Assembly: GCA_015680685.1 (NCBI GenBank)
Contig: MNCI01030582.1
Span: 200,326-264,325, forward strand
Direction of reading: 5' to 3'
Length of the DNA stretch: 64,000 bases
Source of the DNA: Gnetum montanum
Taxonomy: Eukaryota; Streptophyta; Gnetopsida; Gnetales; Gnetaceae
Part shown: piece by piece, positions 1 through 12,640 of the stretch
How positions within the stretch are numbered: position 1 is the stretch's first letter
How the letters are laid out: every line of letters begins with the position of its first letter
Made by a program: the position numbers and the translations under genes
The notes under the pieces: generated by a model
Told to the model about the DNA's origin: nothing
Seen by the model: the letters and a program-made list of their open reading frames with translations, nothing else
Databases searched by the model: none

Positions 1-535
1 AATCCCTTCTTGACATATCACATGGCCTAATAGACTTCCAGATTTAACCCCGAAGATACACTTCTTAGGATTTAATGAAATACCAAACTCACGACATTTG
101 TCGAATACTTGTTGGAGATGATTGATATGATCTTCTTTTTTCTTTGAAAATACTGTAATAATGTCCAAATAAACCACCGCGAATTTGCCTAATAAATCCT
201 TAAATGCCAAATCCATTGATCTTTGAAAAGTAGCTCCAACATTCGACAATCCGAATGGCATTCTTTGGTAAGCGAAAGTTCCCCATTTGGTGATAAATGC
301 TGTTTTGAATCTATCATTCTTATCTACCACGATTTGATTATAACCTAAAAAACCGTCTAGGAAAGAATATGCTTGACAACCTAAGACTTTAATAAGCATC
401 TCATCAATTCTTGGAAGTGGATACTTATCTTTCTTTGAAGCATCGTTTAAATTTCTAAAATCTACACAAAGTCATATATCACCATTTTCTTTTGACTCTA
501 GATAAACCCTCATGCCAACATTCCCAATTGCAATG
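1..535 (-). pseudogene. E0: reverse transcriptase fragment of a different Ty3/gypsy-like element
   Basis: Read on the minus strand this is the fingers and palm of an LTR-retrotransposon reverse transcriptase, the enzyme that copies element RNA into cDNA. Landmarks from about 530 downwards are LCVDFRNLND, PLPRIDEML, FLDGFLGYNQI, RMPFGLSNVGATFQ, the active-site segment and LNPKKCIFGVKSGSLLG. The catalytic YxDD box reads YLDI (160-171), so the second aspartate is lost. A TGA at 472-474 replaces an arginine codon in the fingers motif. The wording differs clearly from the Tat-type RTs elsewhere in the window (for example LRLNPKKCVFG), so this is another lineage. It runs off the left edge. The fold assignment is secure; the clade is not resolved. 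Confidence 0.9.
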
Positions 536-839
536 TCATTATCCCTTGATTTTCAAAACATTCAATTCAGAAAAATTTTCATTTCTATTCCAACTTCATG
601 GTTAATTAACTGTTGCAGAATTCTTTACAAGAAAGAACATAATCCTCCTTGAATAGTTTCAGTTCATTAGGATTCTGTACCTCACCATTTGCAAATAAGT
701 CCACCTGTTCCATGAAATGGTAAAAATGTGCCAACACATAAAGTAGGGCTCTAAAGTGGATCTTTAGGGAGACACTCCTAGCCATGAAGTCCACTAACCT
801 AAGAGAGAGGAGCAACCTAAGAACAACAACAATGGACAA
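536..839. other. Junction between E0 and E1, unassigned
   Basis: This lies between the E0 RT fragment and the first recognisable E1 codons. A 77-codon minus-strand reading frame covers it, but I recognise no motif in it. It may be the region upstream of the E0 RT or the eroded end of the E1 protease region. Confidence 0.3.
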
Positions 840-975
840 TGGGATGTGTCATGGGATAAACTCCCCTTCAACATCATGAGTGAAGGGGATGGTGAGTACA
901 AACTTGTGTAGAATATGCCTTATACATTTACTAACCTTTTAAATATCAAGATAAGTTTGTAGAGGTAATGTGCAA
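840..975 (+). pseudogene. E1: C-terminal tail of gag-protease
   Basis: From 852 the plus strand reads WDKLPFNIMSEGDGEYKLV. The same tail occurs at the end of the protease reading frames of E3 (WAELPFNVISEGDAEYRII, about 40189-40245) and E4 (WVELPFPMADDGLGEYHLV, about 59009-59070). It is followed, as in those elements, by the TAAACT repeat block. This fixes the orientation of E1 and shows that LTR, gag and the protease core are missing to the left. The function of the tail is unknown. Confidence 0.75.
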
Positions 976-1258
976 TCCTACTCCTTCCATGTTACACCCT
1001 AGTGACCTTTTATAGCCATTTGTACCATAATCATTTAGCATAAGTTTTCATCTTTTTTGACTAGTTATTTCCTTTCTTCTTATGCTTTATTTTACTATTT
1101 ATGTGTATAGCCTAGAAGTTTCTTTTATTTGCATTTGCATTTATTATAGCCTTATTTCTTTCTCTATTTTCTTTATTTAGCATGATATAAACTAAAAAAA
1201 CCATAAAAAATTGAAAACATAAAATCACCAAAGAATATATATATAAGTTTCTTTTTAA

Positions 1259-1430
1259 CCATAGTCCGCTAAGACTCTAAACTAACATTATAATCTGCTA
1301 AGACTTTATGCTGGAAACATGGCCTACCATGGCCTTAAACTAGTAAGAAAAAATCAGATAACATGGCCCACCATGGTCTTAAATTAGAAAAACAATACAA
1401 CTTGGGTCTACCATGGCCTAATACTAGCAA
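1259..1430 (+). repeat. E1 TAAACT repeat block A
   Basis: Degenerate copies of a short phrase (CATGGCCTACCATGGCCTTA then AACTAG, and CCGCTAAGACTCTAAACTAA) follow one another after the protease tail. The same phrase recurs at equivalent places in E3 and E4 and twice more in E1. Role unknown. Confidence 0.8.
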
Positions 1431-1719
1431 GCATCTCTTTTATTATATTTGTGTTTAGCATATTATCACATCAATTAGCCATTTAATTTTATAATCAAAA
1501 ACATTAACATAGCCATTCACAACATTGAAAACATTTACAATGGTCACTAGAAAAACATATATAGCTAAAAATGAAACCAAAAATTTAAATTTAAAATGTT
1601 TATAACATACATAGCCATGGCCAAATTGTGCAGTAAAATATCCAAAAAATAATAACAACCATTTATAACATAGTCTTGGCTAACAATAGCCATCAACATA
1701 AAAGTAAAAACAAATAGCC

Positions 1720-4700
1720 AACAAGAGGTACATGGAGGATTATAAGGGGCATCTGGAGGAGGAAGTGGTGGATCATTCCCACCCTTGCCACTAGGGTCGT
1801 TGATATCTCCTAATGCTTGAAATAGAACAACACATGGCCAGTTAGCAACCAATAGCCAAAACCAAAACTTAAACTATAAACTAAAACATAAAATGCATCA
1901 AACATGTGGGGACTCTAGCTCCATGACTTTCAAGGGTAGATGGGGAAGGCCATCATCCAAATGATGGAGGATCTGGTCATTTGTCACAGTGATCCAATTA
2001 GTATTTCCTAGATCAACACTGGTGAGGATGCTAGTCCTATCTACTGTGGTCCAAGTAGGAGGCTCTTGGGTAATAGTAGCTATAGAGTTCTCACTTGCTA
2101 CAGTGGTAATATGAGAAATAGGAGATTGTTCCACCATGAGAGTACTCTCAAAGAGCTAATAGGCGCTCTCTACTTGGATCTGCTGAATGAAAAACTCTCT
2201 CTTGTATCATTCAACTGATTCCTCTTTGAGCCACTTTAGGTAGGCCTCATGATCAAACTTATACTATCTCTTATGCTACTTTTGTTTCCTACCCACTCTA
2301 GAACCCAAGTGTAGTGATCTTTCCAATCCTCAACCTTCTGAGAGATGAGGTCCATCTGCATCTATTGTTCTACCATCTCACATGAAAGCACTAGTTTGTC
2401 CCAAATGACATGCTAGTAGTGGGCCCATGTGATCTCTTTGGTCCACAATTCCCCTGAGTTAGCCACTTTGGTTTCCATAAAGGCCTTATAGTCCTTGAGC
2501 TCTTTGATCATATCCTTCTACTATTAAGTTTTCTCCCTTAGGGCCATAACATGTTCCCATAGGGATTCATTGGACCTCTCCATCTCCCATGAAGTTTTGA
2601 TACATGACATTGCGAGATTAGTAGTAATCTCATATGACTTCAAGGGTACACTAGAGACATTGGAGGGAAGCTTTGGTAAGGAGTCAATCTCCATGTTTCA
2701 GTTGGGGTTCCACACAACATAAAGCACTACATAACCATAAAATACAACCATAAACATAATGTACAACCTAAGATAGAAATAACATAAATGTAATCTATGA
2801 CATAGTGAAACAACTAAGTTAGAGAAAATAAAGTTCTTACCTATCTCAAGTTCAACTTAGTGTAATTGGTCAATGATATCTTTAGCCATTCTACACATAA
2901 ACTCCATGTTTTTCAGGACTTCTACCAATGGTTTTCCACAAAACTTAGGGATAGGGGCCTAAATTGGTGGCTCAGGTACTAGTATAAGCATAACAATCAT
3001 TAAAGGGTTAGGATGAAATCCAAAATTAAAACAATAGGATATAACAATAAGCGTTAAAACATGTGCATACCTAGCTCTTTCTCCTCTTTCTCTAGGATGA
3101 TAATGGGGGATGTGTTTAGTGCTACCTCACCGAACAAGGCATCTAAATAAACATTGGAAAAACCTTCAGCCTCATGTTGCTATAAGAGTGCCTCCTCTAC
3201 ATGTCTTTTTTCCTCCTTAGCTATAGCAGCTACACAACTCTTTGCCTCCTCCTCCGTAGTAGCTTGGGTTGCCATAACCTGATGCTTATCTACTACCATA
3301 GCACATAGAAAATTGATTATCACTAGAAATCATACTATAGCCTTAAGACCTTAAAACATAGAATAGCCAAAACATGAATAAAGATTAGCTGTGACTGCCT
3401 GCTATGAAGACTTAATTTTAAACTTAAGCTTCTTCATGGCAGGTTGGTCTAATGTTGGTGGTGGTTTCTCTATGGACCTCTTGAGCTTAGTCCTAGCTTT
3501 CCCTTTGGCTTCCTTGTGTTGTTGTTTGGCATCCAAGATGCTTGCTAGGATCATGAGGGATTATATAGGATCAAAACCCTTGGTGGTAATGGACAGTGAA
3601 TCTTCCATCCCTTCTAGTGCATTCTGGAACTATACTATTGGATAAATGTACCTTATTCAAGTTTTAGAAAGCTAGTCTAGGTCTTCGGAAATCCATTTTC
3701 CATTCTTTCACACCACTAGGAACTTCAAGAATCTCTTCAAGTAACCTAAAAAAATAAAAAATGCATGTGGATTATGGTAGAGGTGTCCTTGCAGAGTCTA
3801 AGGATGTCATCTTGGATCCTTATAGCCAAAGTAGTTGCCTAGTTGAAATTGACATCATCTATTGGGATCTTCTTAAAGGTCCACCTCTACATGATGTTGA
3901 TTACCTTCTTTTGTTACAATATTTTAGGAAACATACAATACTTGAACAAAAGATATAAATCCTTTATGTTAGGGTTTGTGAAGTTATCTAGGAAAATTTT
4001 AGAGTGGCCCATGTTGGCACCAAGCCACTTCAAATCTTCCTCATGATGGCCTGCTTCCTTCACTATTCTAGTGGAAACATTTCCCTTATTAGTGGGAGCA
4101 CCAAACAAGTTGCAAAAATTTCTCCCATTTATGGCTATGGTAATCAGCACACCTCAGATGGTGGTGTGGAAGTGATCGACTTCTTCATTGAAGGAGTCGA
4201 TGACATGAAGCATCTCTATGGAGGGGATGGAAGGGATATGTACTATAAACAAATTAAGCAAGCCCATACATTGAATGTTTTCTTGAATGTACCCAAGTGT
4301 GTGTACCCTCATCCACTCCTATGCTAGTATCCCCTCACCAAAATTTAGTATGAGGGTATCCTCATGATGTCTTGTAAGTGGTAAGGTGACATTAGTAGTA
4401 GAGATGGTGGGTTCTGGAAGATAACAACCAATGTTTAGCATTAACATAAGTAAGTTTAATAGAATACTTAGAATTTTTATAACCATAAAATATTAGAAGA
4501 TATAGCCTTTATTTTTACCTTTCTTCTTCTTCTTTGATGTGGTTTGAGTGGAGGTACCATCTACGAGGGTCTGATCCAAGGAGCTCTTGGAGCCCACCCA
4601 CTAGTTGTGTATCATCCTTTCATCCACACACTTCTTGTAGACAAGTTTGAATCTACTGGTGTATGCATAAAAATTCCCTCTTAACTATTCATACATAATA

Positions 4701-5990
4701 TTTCTAATCTAGGGGCCCTTCGTAAATAAATCCAAGGTGATTTGAGCCACCGCCAAAGTTTGATCATTGGTGATCAAGCCTTGATCACTAATCCTATACT
4801 TGTAAGAAGTTCACAAAACTGATGAAATTAGGAAAGTTATTTTAGCTAATAAAGCCAAGAAACATAAAAAAAATACTATAATAACCATAATTACCCCTAT
4901 AAATGGTACATGGTTCCAGGCTAGTTCTAGAACATCTTGTGGGCTTTATGTGCCACCATTAGAGTATTGTCAGCATTATACTGACTATACTTTGGCATAG
5001 TCTAGGTCTCTATGAGGTAGCATGGACTAATCATGTCTATAGTTCCCCCTACTATCCTAGGAATTGGGTTGTCAATAATAAACCTAGAAACTAGGCTAGA
5101 TGCTTAAGACATTAGTATCTCCACTATGACCTTGGCCACATTTGTAGACAAGCGTGACCATAACATCACACTAAAGTTTTGAAGGATATAAGCAAGGAAT
5201 TACCTTGCCCCTAGATGGAACCAAAATGAGACCTTATCCAAGGTCATATCAAGTAGAGGGGTATTGGCCTTGGGGTGGCCAATGTAGCATGGGATGCCCA
5301 CTAACACAACAATGATGAGTGCAGGCTTTAGAAAGATCCTGCATGAAAAAAATAAAAATAAAAATCAATTGAGATTCCTTAATATATTGTAAAAATATAT
5401 TGTTTAGGGGTGAATTTAGCCCCTGTAAAAATCTCTAAGGTGTTCATTCAAATTTTCTTAAGGAATTCATGACAATACAATTACAACCTTGTATAGCGTT
5501 ATACATCATAGCTAAAACATTACCAAAGCCAAAACAATGAAACAACCATAGATATATGTAGGATTAGACAAAATAAGAAGGGTGATTTTGTTAGAATTAC
5601 ATTTTACCCCATCAATCAGTGTAGATCTAAAGAAAATATCCCAACATGTGGTAAGAAAAATAAGAAAAATGACTAGAAACCAAGGCAAGAAAAGGTCAGA
5701 ACTGCCTACCTTGGAGTAGCGATGGAGGAAGCCTAGATGGAGATAATTCCAGGTATTCTTAAAAGATCCCTTGCATACTCATCTACATTTTGAATCTTGT
5801 GATTTTTTCTCTTCCCTCCATGCTACATGAGTGTCAGAGCTAGATCAATGCTAGAAATGGTTGAAATTTAGGAAGATTGAGTGTTCAATGCTACTTGTAG
5901 GGAAGATATAATGCCTCCATGTTGATGATGGGTTGAATCTACTACAAAGACCTCTACTTGAGCTCTCCTCCAATGCATTATTTTCCAAAC
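1720..5990 (-). pseudogene. E1: antisense spliced gene with FCP1-like domain (decayed)
   Basis: This is the E1 copy of the gene described in full for E3. Exon 1 ends at 5710 in AAG|GTAGGC with a split arginine codon. Intron 1 is 5339-5709 and ends in TTTTTCATGCAG. The FCP1-like exon starts at 5338 and shows PALIIVVLVGIPCYI, a WFHLGAR...FLAYILQNFSVMLWS stretch and, near 4950-5000, YNADNTLMVAHKAHKMF with PGTMYH after it. The retroelement-like part includes FCNLFGAP (about 4100). The C-terminal block PPTWTTVDRTSILTSVDLG lies near 2000-2075 and the last exon starts at 1809 with GDINDPSGKGG. A donor near 4517 (AAAG|GTAAAAA) is shared with E5. Many stops are present. Start and stop are uncertain. 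Confidence 0.75.
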
Positions 5991-6099
5991 TAAGAATTGT
6001 GATCAAAACTTGTAAAAATTTGTCATTAAAAACCACATCTAAACCTAAACGGCCACCTGTAAACCCTAGTTATCCATTAAGTGCCTCATAACTCCAAGT

Positions 6100-9000
6100 G
6101 CAATAAAGTGCAAAAGAGGGAAATTCTCCTCCATGCTGAGATTGGTGGAAACTAAGCTTAGAATTCAAAATTTTAAATTTTTTGGTTGTGGGACCCACCA
6201 TATGCCCTCACTCTTGGCCAAAAAATTACATTAACACTAATTTTTGAGCATTTTTGAGACTTAGAAAAATAACCAAGCCTTAACTTCCATGCATTCATGC
6301 TAGGGATATCATGCCTAGTGTGGATATATGGTTCTCACTTTACAAAACCATTAAAACATGGCCATTTTACCATTTTTAGTAGCTAAAATGTACCTTTTCA
6401 ACCTTGGGCTTCCAAAAAGGGATTAGACATGAAAAAAACTAGAGAACTTGGGTTTCCACAATGAGGCAATAGTTCCCAGCATGGAAGAATGGGGGTAACA
6501 CCCATTCTTACCCTTGAACACCCCATCTAGTCCAAGTTTGACCCCCAAACTAGGCCCACATAACGTAGAACCCCTCCAAACATCCTTGGTAGCTTCAGAA
6601 CCTCACCAAACCTAGCAAAAGTGGTTAAAACCTTAGGATTTTGTAGTTTCATGTTGGGGGAGGTCTCATCCACACTGAGAATCCTAGCCCCAACATGGAT
6701 AGATGGGGGGAAGACCAAAATTACCCAAATTGACTATCTATTAGCCATTTCTCAAAGCCTAGTACTCCCTCATAACCTTTAGTAGCCTAGAATGGTCTTA
6801 AAACAAGTTAATTATCCTCCCATAGCTAATTCCATGCTAGTGAATTCCCCTGCATGTTGCCTAGTGTGGAGCTAGCATGGAAACCTAGGGGGTATGCATG
6901 AAAACCTAAGTTATGATCCAAAATAGTCAAATAACCTACTTTGGTGATTCCTAGACCCTACTAGAATCCTCTGGAGCTTCCAAAAACCTTAAAAGTAGTG
7001 AAAATAGCATAAAAATATCATCCTACTCTCATTCACATTAGGGTGATCTTGCCTAGCATGGAAGAAGAGGAAGGGGGTGGGGGGATTACATGAGGCACCT
7101 AGGAGCCTCCAAACCGCTAGATCTTGATACCCAGTATTGATTGTTGACACTAGAAACTCTAGAGGAAGACATGCATGGTTGATTGATTGTTGAATTGATA
7201 TAAATCTAACTTTCTTGGTTCTTACATGCTACGAGAGAGCTCTTCCATGATTCCTAGCATGGAAACAAGGTGGATGAAGCTAAGAAGATTAGTTGGAGGT
7301 TCTAGAAGCAAGAAAAAAATATTACATTATCTTGAACTAATACTAGAATATAGATAGCCCCTTTGAAAGCAACTATACTATAAAAAATCAATAAAAATCA
7401 ACTCCCCAAGGTTCTTCCATTTTGGGGAGGATCTCATCCATGATGAGCACCCTCGTCCTAATGTGGATGAAAGGGGAAAAGTGAAGACTATTGAAGTTTT
7501 CATATAGTTTAACTTTTAGATGCAACGTAATCCTTTTGGAAGCCACTTGAAATGATTGAAACTCGTTCTCCTTGGATTCTCCATGTTGAGGAGGATTCCA
7601 TCCATGTTGAGCATCCTAGCCCCAGCATGGATGAAAGGGAGGAAGCATAAAACCCCCTTATAGCCCTTAAAATGACCAAATTTCAACCTCTAGCATCAAT
7701 AGTTAACATTGGTGATCCTATGGACACACATATATAGCCAAAATTAATGAAAATTAGAAAAAAGTAGAACCCCTTAGTTCCTCCATGTTGGGAGTCCCCT
7801 CTTCCATGTTAATCAATGTGGAAGTAGGGGAAACTTTGGGAGGACTCCAAAACAACCTTGAGATGCCTCAAACTGACACCAGAAAGTCTTGTGTGCATCC
7901 CAAGACCTAGTATACTCATCCTAGAACACTTAGACTCACAAAACTTGATCATAAATAGTAAAAAATCATTTTCTCCCAATCTTCCACACTGAGCACAGGA
8001 ACCCTAGCATGGAAATAAATGGGAAAACATCAAAAACCATCTAAAAATCCTTGAAGTGACCAAGGTTTGACATTAGGCAGTAGTAGTCAATATTAGAAAC
8101 CTTAGAAACCCACATGCATGGCCAAAATGATAGAAAATGTCAAAATTAGGGTCCCTTAGTTCTTCCATGCTAGGAGTCCCCTCTTCACACTGGCTAGCAT
8201 GGAAGCAAGGGGAAACTTTGGGAGGACTTAAAAATAGTCCTTAGACACCTCAAACAAATACCCTACAACCCTACATGGACCCTACAACCAATTTTATACA
8301 TGCTAGAGCCTTCAAACCTTGTAAAAATGATTCAAAATTGCTGAAAAGCTACACCCCCAATCTTTCACACTAAGCATATCATTCCAAATGTGGAAAACAT
8401 GGGAAGCTTAAAAAACCATTTAGCAAACCTTCAAACTAACCTGTTTTGACCTCAAACCCTAGTCCTTGACCCTAGAAATCCTAGGAGCATACATGCATGG
8501 TCGATTAGGTTAAAAATAGTCTAGATTTGAGATTTGTTATTCTTCCCTGCTAGGGACCCTCTCTTCCATGTTGGCTAGCATGGATACTAAAGTGGGGTGA
8601 CTCATTTGATGCTCATAAATACCTTAGAATGACATCAAATGATCATGAATGCACCTTAGGACCCTGTATTCAGCCTCTAGAGTCTTGAAACCTTAGAATA
8701 TTGATTCTAAATGACTAAAAAGCTATTTTTCATAGTCTTCCATGCTAAGCACCCCATCGTTAGTGTGGAAAAATGGGGGGAAGCTCAAAAAACCATTAAA
8801 AAATCCAAAAGTCCTAAAATGTGACCTAAAACCATAGCCCTTGACCTTGGAAACTCTAGGAGCTAACATGCATAGTCAATTGTGGTCTGAATTGGCCTAG
8901 ATTTGAGATTCTTGCCTTATCAACATTGGAGAGGATCTCTTCCATGTTATATAGCATGGAAATGATGGCCCGGGTGGGGGGCAGGTGTCAAGGCTGCATT

Positions 9001-10140
9001 TCCACTTTTGATGGCAAGATGACACTCTTGGAAGTCAAAGATCTACGTTGGAAAAGCCTAGGATCTTATAACCTTAAGATTTTACTTATTTGACCTTATT
9101 TTAATCTCCAAAATTCATTCCCCCCAATCTTCCATGCTAGAGTAGCTTCCCCAGCATGGAAACATGGGGTAAGACCTTAGGTGCCCTTGAATGACCTCTA
9201 AATGGAACCAAAATTAGCCAAAAACTTGTAGAATCATGATTTGTACATTAAGTGCCTAGGAACTTGGTCAACATGCTCTCAAACCACCTTGAGTTCATGG
9301 AATAAGTGTCCCCATATTCTTCCATGCTAGGGATGCTATGTCTAGTGTGGAAGTAGGTGGAAAGACATTTAAACATGTTTTGACACCTAAAACTAACTCA
9401 AATGGCCTCAAAATGGAGCTAGAGGATGCATAGCTCCCAAATCTAGGTTCTAGGTACCTGTTTGATGATGTTTGATCTTGTTTTTTCTTGGAATTTTATT
9501 TTACATGCTAAGCCCCCTCTCTTCCTTTCTAGTTTGCATGGAAACAAGGGTTGTTGGGGGGTGGGGGTGGAAGGCTATAGAACCTACTTTTTAACCTTTA
9601 CTGACCTCCAGAGTGTCCAATTTTGATAGATTTGGCATGCAGTACCTTGGGAAGGTCCTAGAACCTTAATTTTGAATCTCTAGAGGCCCCAAAACCTACT
9701 TTCCTTGGTTTCCATGCTAAGGGGTCCTTCATCCATGTTGGCTAGCATGAAAACAAGTGGGGCCCAACGTGGAAACAAGTTAGGCCTAGTGTGGAAGCCT
9801 ATAAACTCTTAATTTCTAGGTCCAAATAGCTTAGAAATAGCCTATATTGATGACCAAACTCACCTAATAGCCCTGTAGCCTAAAACCATGGCTTATTGAT
9901 GTCTAAACCTAGGAAAATCTAATCCTTTTTAACTTATATTAGCCATGTTTGGCCATATGTAGACTATTTTGCTTGATTTGGCCTTATTACATGGTGCTTT
10001 GCCTTGTTATTAACCTTGTTTTGCATGGTTGATCTTCTTGAATCTAGCATTATATTTCCTTTATTTACCTTAGTATACCCTTATTTTCCTTTTGTTAGTC
10101 TTTGATTATTGTCAAATAGTGAGGTTTGACCTTCCTTAAC
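6100..10140. repeat. E1: region rich in CCATGCTAG / CTAGCATGG words
   Basis: There is no coding signal in 4 kb. The stretch is dominated by degenerate units of a few hundred bases that repeat phrases such as CTTCCATGCTAGG and GCTAGCATGGAAAC. The word and its reverse complement both occur, and joined they form CATGCTAGCATG, a palindrome. It lies upstream of exon 1 of the antisense gene and would include its promoter. E5 has an equivalent stretch at 17250-19150. Confidence 0.65.
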
Positions 10141-10149
10141 CATTGTTTA

Positions 10150-10250
10150 ACACCATGTGACCATGCCCTATTAAAGCTTTAAACTAACATTATAGTATAC
10201 TACGAATATAAACTAGCATCATGGATTGCTAAGGTCTAAAACTGGCAAAA
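10150..10250 (+). repeat. E1 TAAACT repeat block B
   Basis: Three or four degenerate copies of the phrase (TTTAAACTAACAT, ATAAACTAGCATC, GTCTAAAACTGGC) sit just upstream of the pol reading frame, as at 46055-46310 in E3. Confidence 0.65.
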
Positions 10251-10559
10251 TTATAATCCTTTTTTGACCATTTGTAGTCATATTTCTGATACTTCCCTTT
10301 ATTTGGCCCTTGCTGCACTTTGTGTACTTATTTTTACTCTATCTATAGTCTTGGATGACCTTGATTGCATTAGAATAGAATGTATTTACATAATTTTATG
10401 GCATTTTAGCATTATTTATTCACTTTTACCCAAGTGCCAATTAATATGCTTATGGTTGACATGCAAGATTGAAGTATGAGTACCTGGGACTAGATTAGCC
10501 TACCTTTGAGCTTAAGTGGGCCTCATGGTGATGTAGAATGATATATCAACCATGATTGC

Positions 10560-12640
10560 CTAGATCTTGAGTCTAAGAGTCTTGTCAACTACATAGCCCC
10601 AATAGAGGAACCTCTAGAATGGCTTGAGAGCCCAGTCAAAACCCTTGACTTAGAGGTGGATGATATAATCAAAGACTCTCTAGTTGAAGTTCTTGTCACA
10701 ACACACAGTGGTAAGGAGAAAACCCTTAAACTAAGTTTCTCACTAGAACCTTGATAGGTTCAAGACATCACCAAGGTTCTATAAGGCAATGTTAAGGCCT
10801 TTACCTAGTCATATGAAGATATGCTAGGTCTAGACCCATACTTATTCTAGCACAACATCATACTACCCTAGCATTAGACCAGTTAAGTACAAAGTACCCA
10901 AGATTATACCTAATTTGGCTTTGGTAGTTTGTGATGAGATCTCAAAGCTCTACCAAGTTGGTTTCATTAGGGCCATTGACTACATAGAATGGGTGTCCAA
11001 CATAGTGGTAGTCCCTAAAAAAATGGCAATATACATATTTGCATTGATTTTTGAGACCTAAATAAAGTGAATTTCAAGGATGATTTTCCTTTTCCAAGTT
11101 TTGATCAAGTTATCAATACTATGGTTGGACATGTCTTGCTATCCCTTATGGATGGATTTTTGAGATACAACTAGATTAGGATCAACTCAGAGCACTAACT
11201 TAGCATAACCTTCATGATTCCTTAGGATACCTTTTTATATGCCATGATTTCCTTTGGCCTTAAGAACACTAGAGTAACCTATCAATGAGCCATGAACTAT
11301 ATCTTTAGTGATATGCAAGGTTTTCTCAATGATTACATGGATGATATAGCCATTAAGTCCAAAGTGACTAATGACCATGCTAATGACCTAGATCTTGTGC
11401 TTAAAATATGTCTCAAGTATGAGCTTAGGCTCAATCCTAAGAAATATGTTTTCAATGTTAAGATTGGTAAGATGCTTGCCTTTGTAGTATTTGAAGTAGG
11501 GAAACATGTTGACCTTGATAAGGTTAAGGCCATATCCAAGTTAGAAATGCCTACTTACATTAAGGAGCTTTAAGAATTACAAGAAAGATTATAGTTTATT
11601 TGTAGGTTTATCACTAGGCTTACAGATAAATTACAACCCATGTAACACTTTCTTTAAAAAGGGATTCACTATGAGTGGATGAATCAATGTCAAGAGGCCT
11701 TTGAAAACCTTAAGTAAGAGTTGGCACAACTAGCAATAGTCTATCATTTGCCAAAGGGTAAACCATTTTACATATACCTTGCCATCTCTGACACATCCAT
11801 TGCCTCTCTACTTTGTTAGAAATGTGATGATAGAGTAGATATGCTATTTTACTACCTTAGCCATGCATTAGTTACCCATGAGAACCAATACATTGAAGGG
11901 GAGAAGTATTGTGTAGCACTAGTCTTTTCATTGAAGAAGTGAAGAAACTACCTCTTTAGAAGCCAAGTCAATGTCATTTGCAAAGATAATGTGCTTAGAG
12001 TCATAATGACCAACATTTGCAAAAGTAGTCATATAGCTCAATGGAAAGCCATAACCATGAAGTTTGACTTTCATTACATCTCTTAATTCTCAATGAAAGG
12101 TCAAGCTATACCCATAAGACTCACAGTTTGACTTGTTGATGACCAGGCAGCCATAGATCTTGAGTTATCTAATGAGGACATTAACACCATTAGCCAAGTA
12201 CTTGAGGGTTATGAGGTGGTCATGAACTTTGATTGAGCTTCAAATACTCATGGGGCTAGTGCCACTACCATCATAACATTTCCATCTAGTGAAATCCAAC
12301 CCTTCACCTATCATTTTGAGTTTTCATGCACCAACAACATAATGTAGTATGAGGGTCTGATCAAAGGGATGATGGTAGCTTGTGACCTATGAATTAGATA
12401 TTTAATGATCAAAGGTGGTTCGCAACTTGTGGTTAACCAAGTAACTGAGGTCTATGTATGCAAAGCCAAACACTTACAACCTTATTGTGATTTAGGGGAG
12501 CAATTGTTACAACAATTTGTAGACATTGATATCCAACACATACCTTGAAATGAGAATGCCATAGAAGATGCAATCATAATGCTAACCCTAATTGTTATGC
12601 CAGATGTGTTTAGTAAGTTGCCCACCTTAACCATGGAATA
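10560..12640 (+). pseudogene. E1: reverse transcriptase and two RNase H domains (decayed)
   Basis: Conceptual translation across frames gives the pol N-terminus (DLEVDDIIKDSLVEVLV, also in E2), fragments of the RT fingers, the intact active site YMDD inside FLNDYMDDIAIKSK (about 11320-11360) and LRLNPKKYVF. A Ty3-type RNase H follows (KPFYIYLAISDTSIASLLC, YYLSHALVTHE, about 11760-11960). Then comes a second, archaeal-type RNase H (about 12220-12570: VVMNFDxASNTHG, YEGLIKGMMVA, SQLVVNQVTEVY, NAIEDA). Its third acidic residue is lost (GGS for GDS). RNase H removes the RNA template during cDNA synthesis, and the doubled RNase H is the mark of Tat elements. Stops and frameshifts throughout make it non-functional. 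Confidence 0.88.

Noticed and set aside
4004-4327. Plus-strand frames within E1 (3391-3645, 3761-3958, 4004-4327)
   Set aside because: They are opposite to the decayed antisense gene, whose minus-strand reading matches E3-E5.
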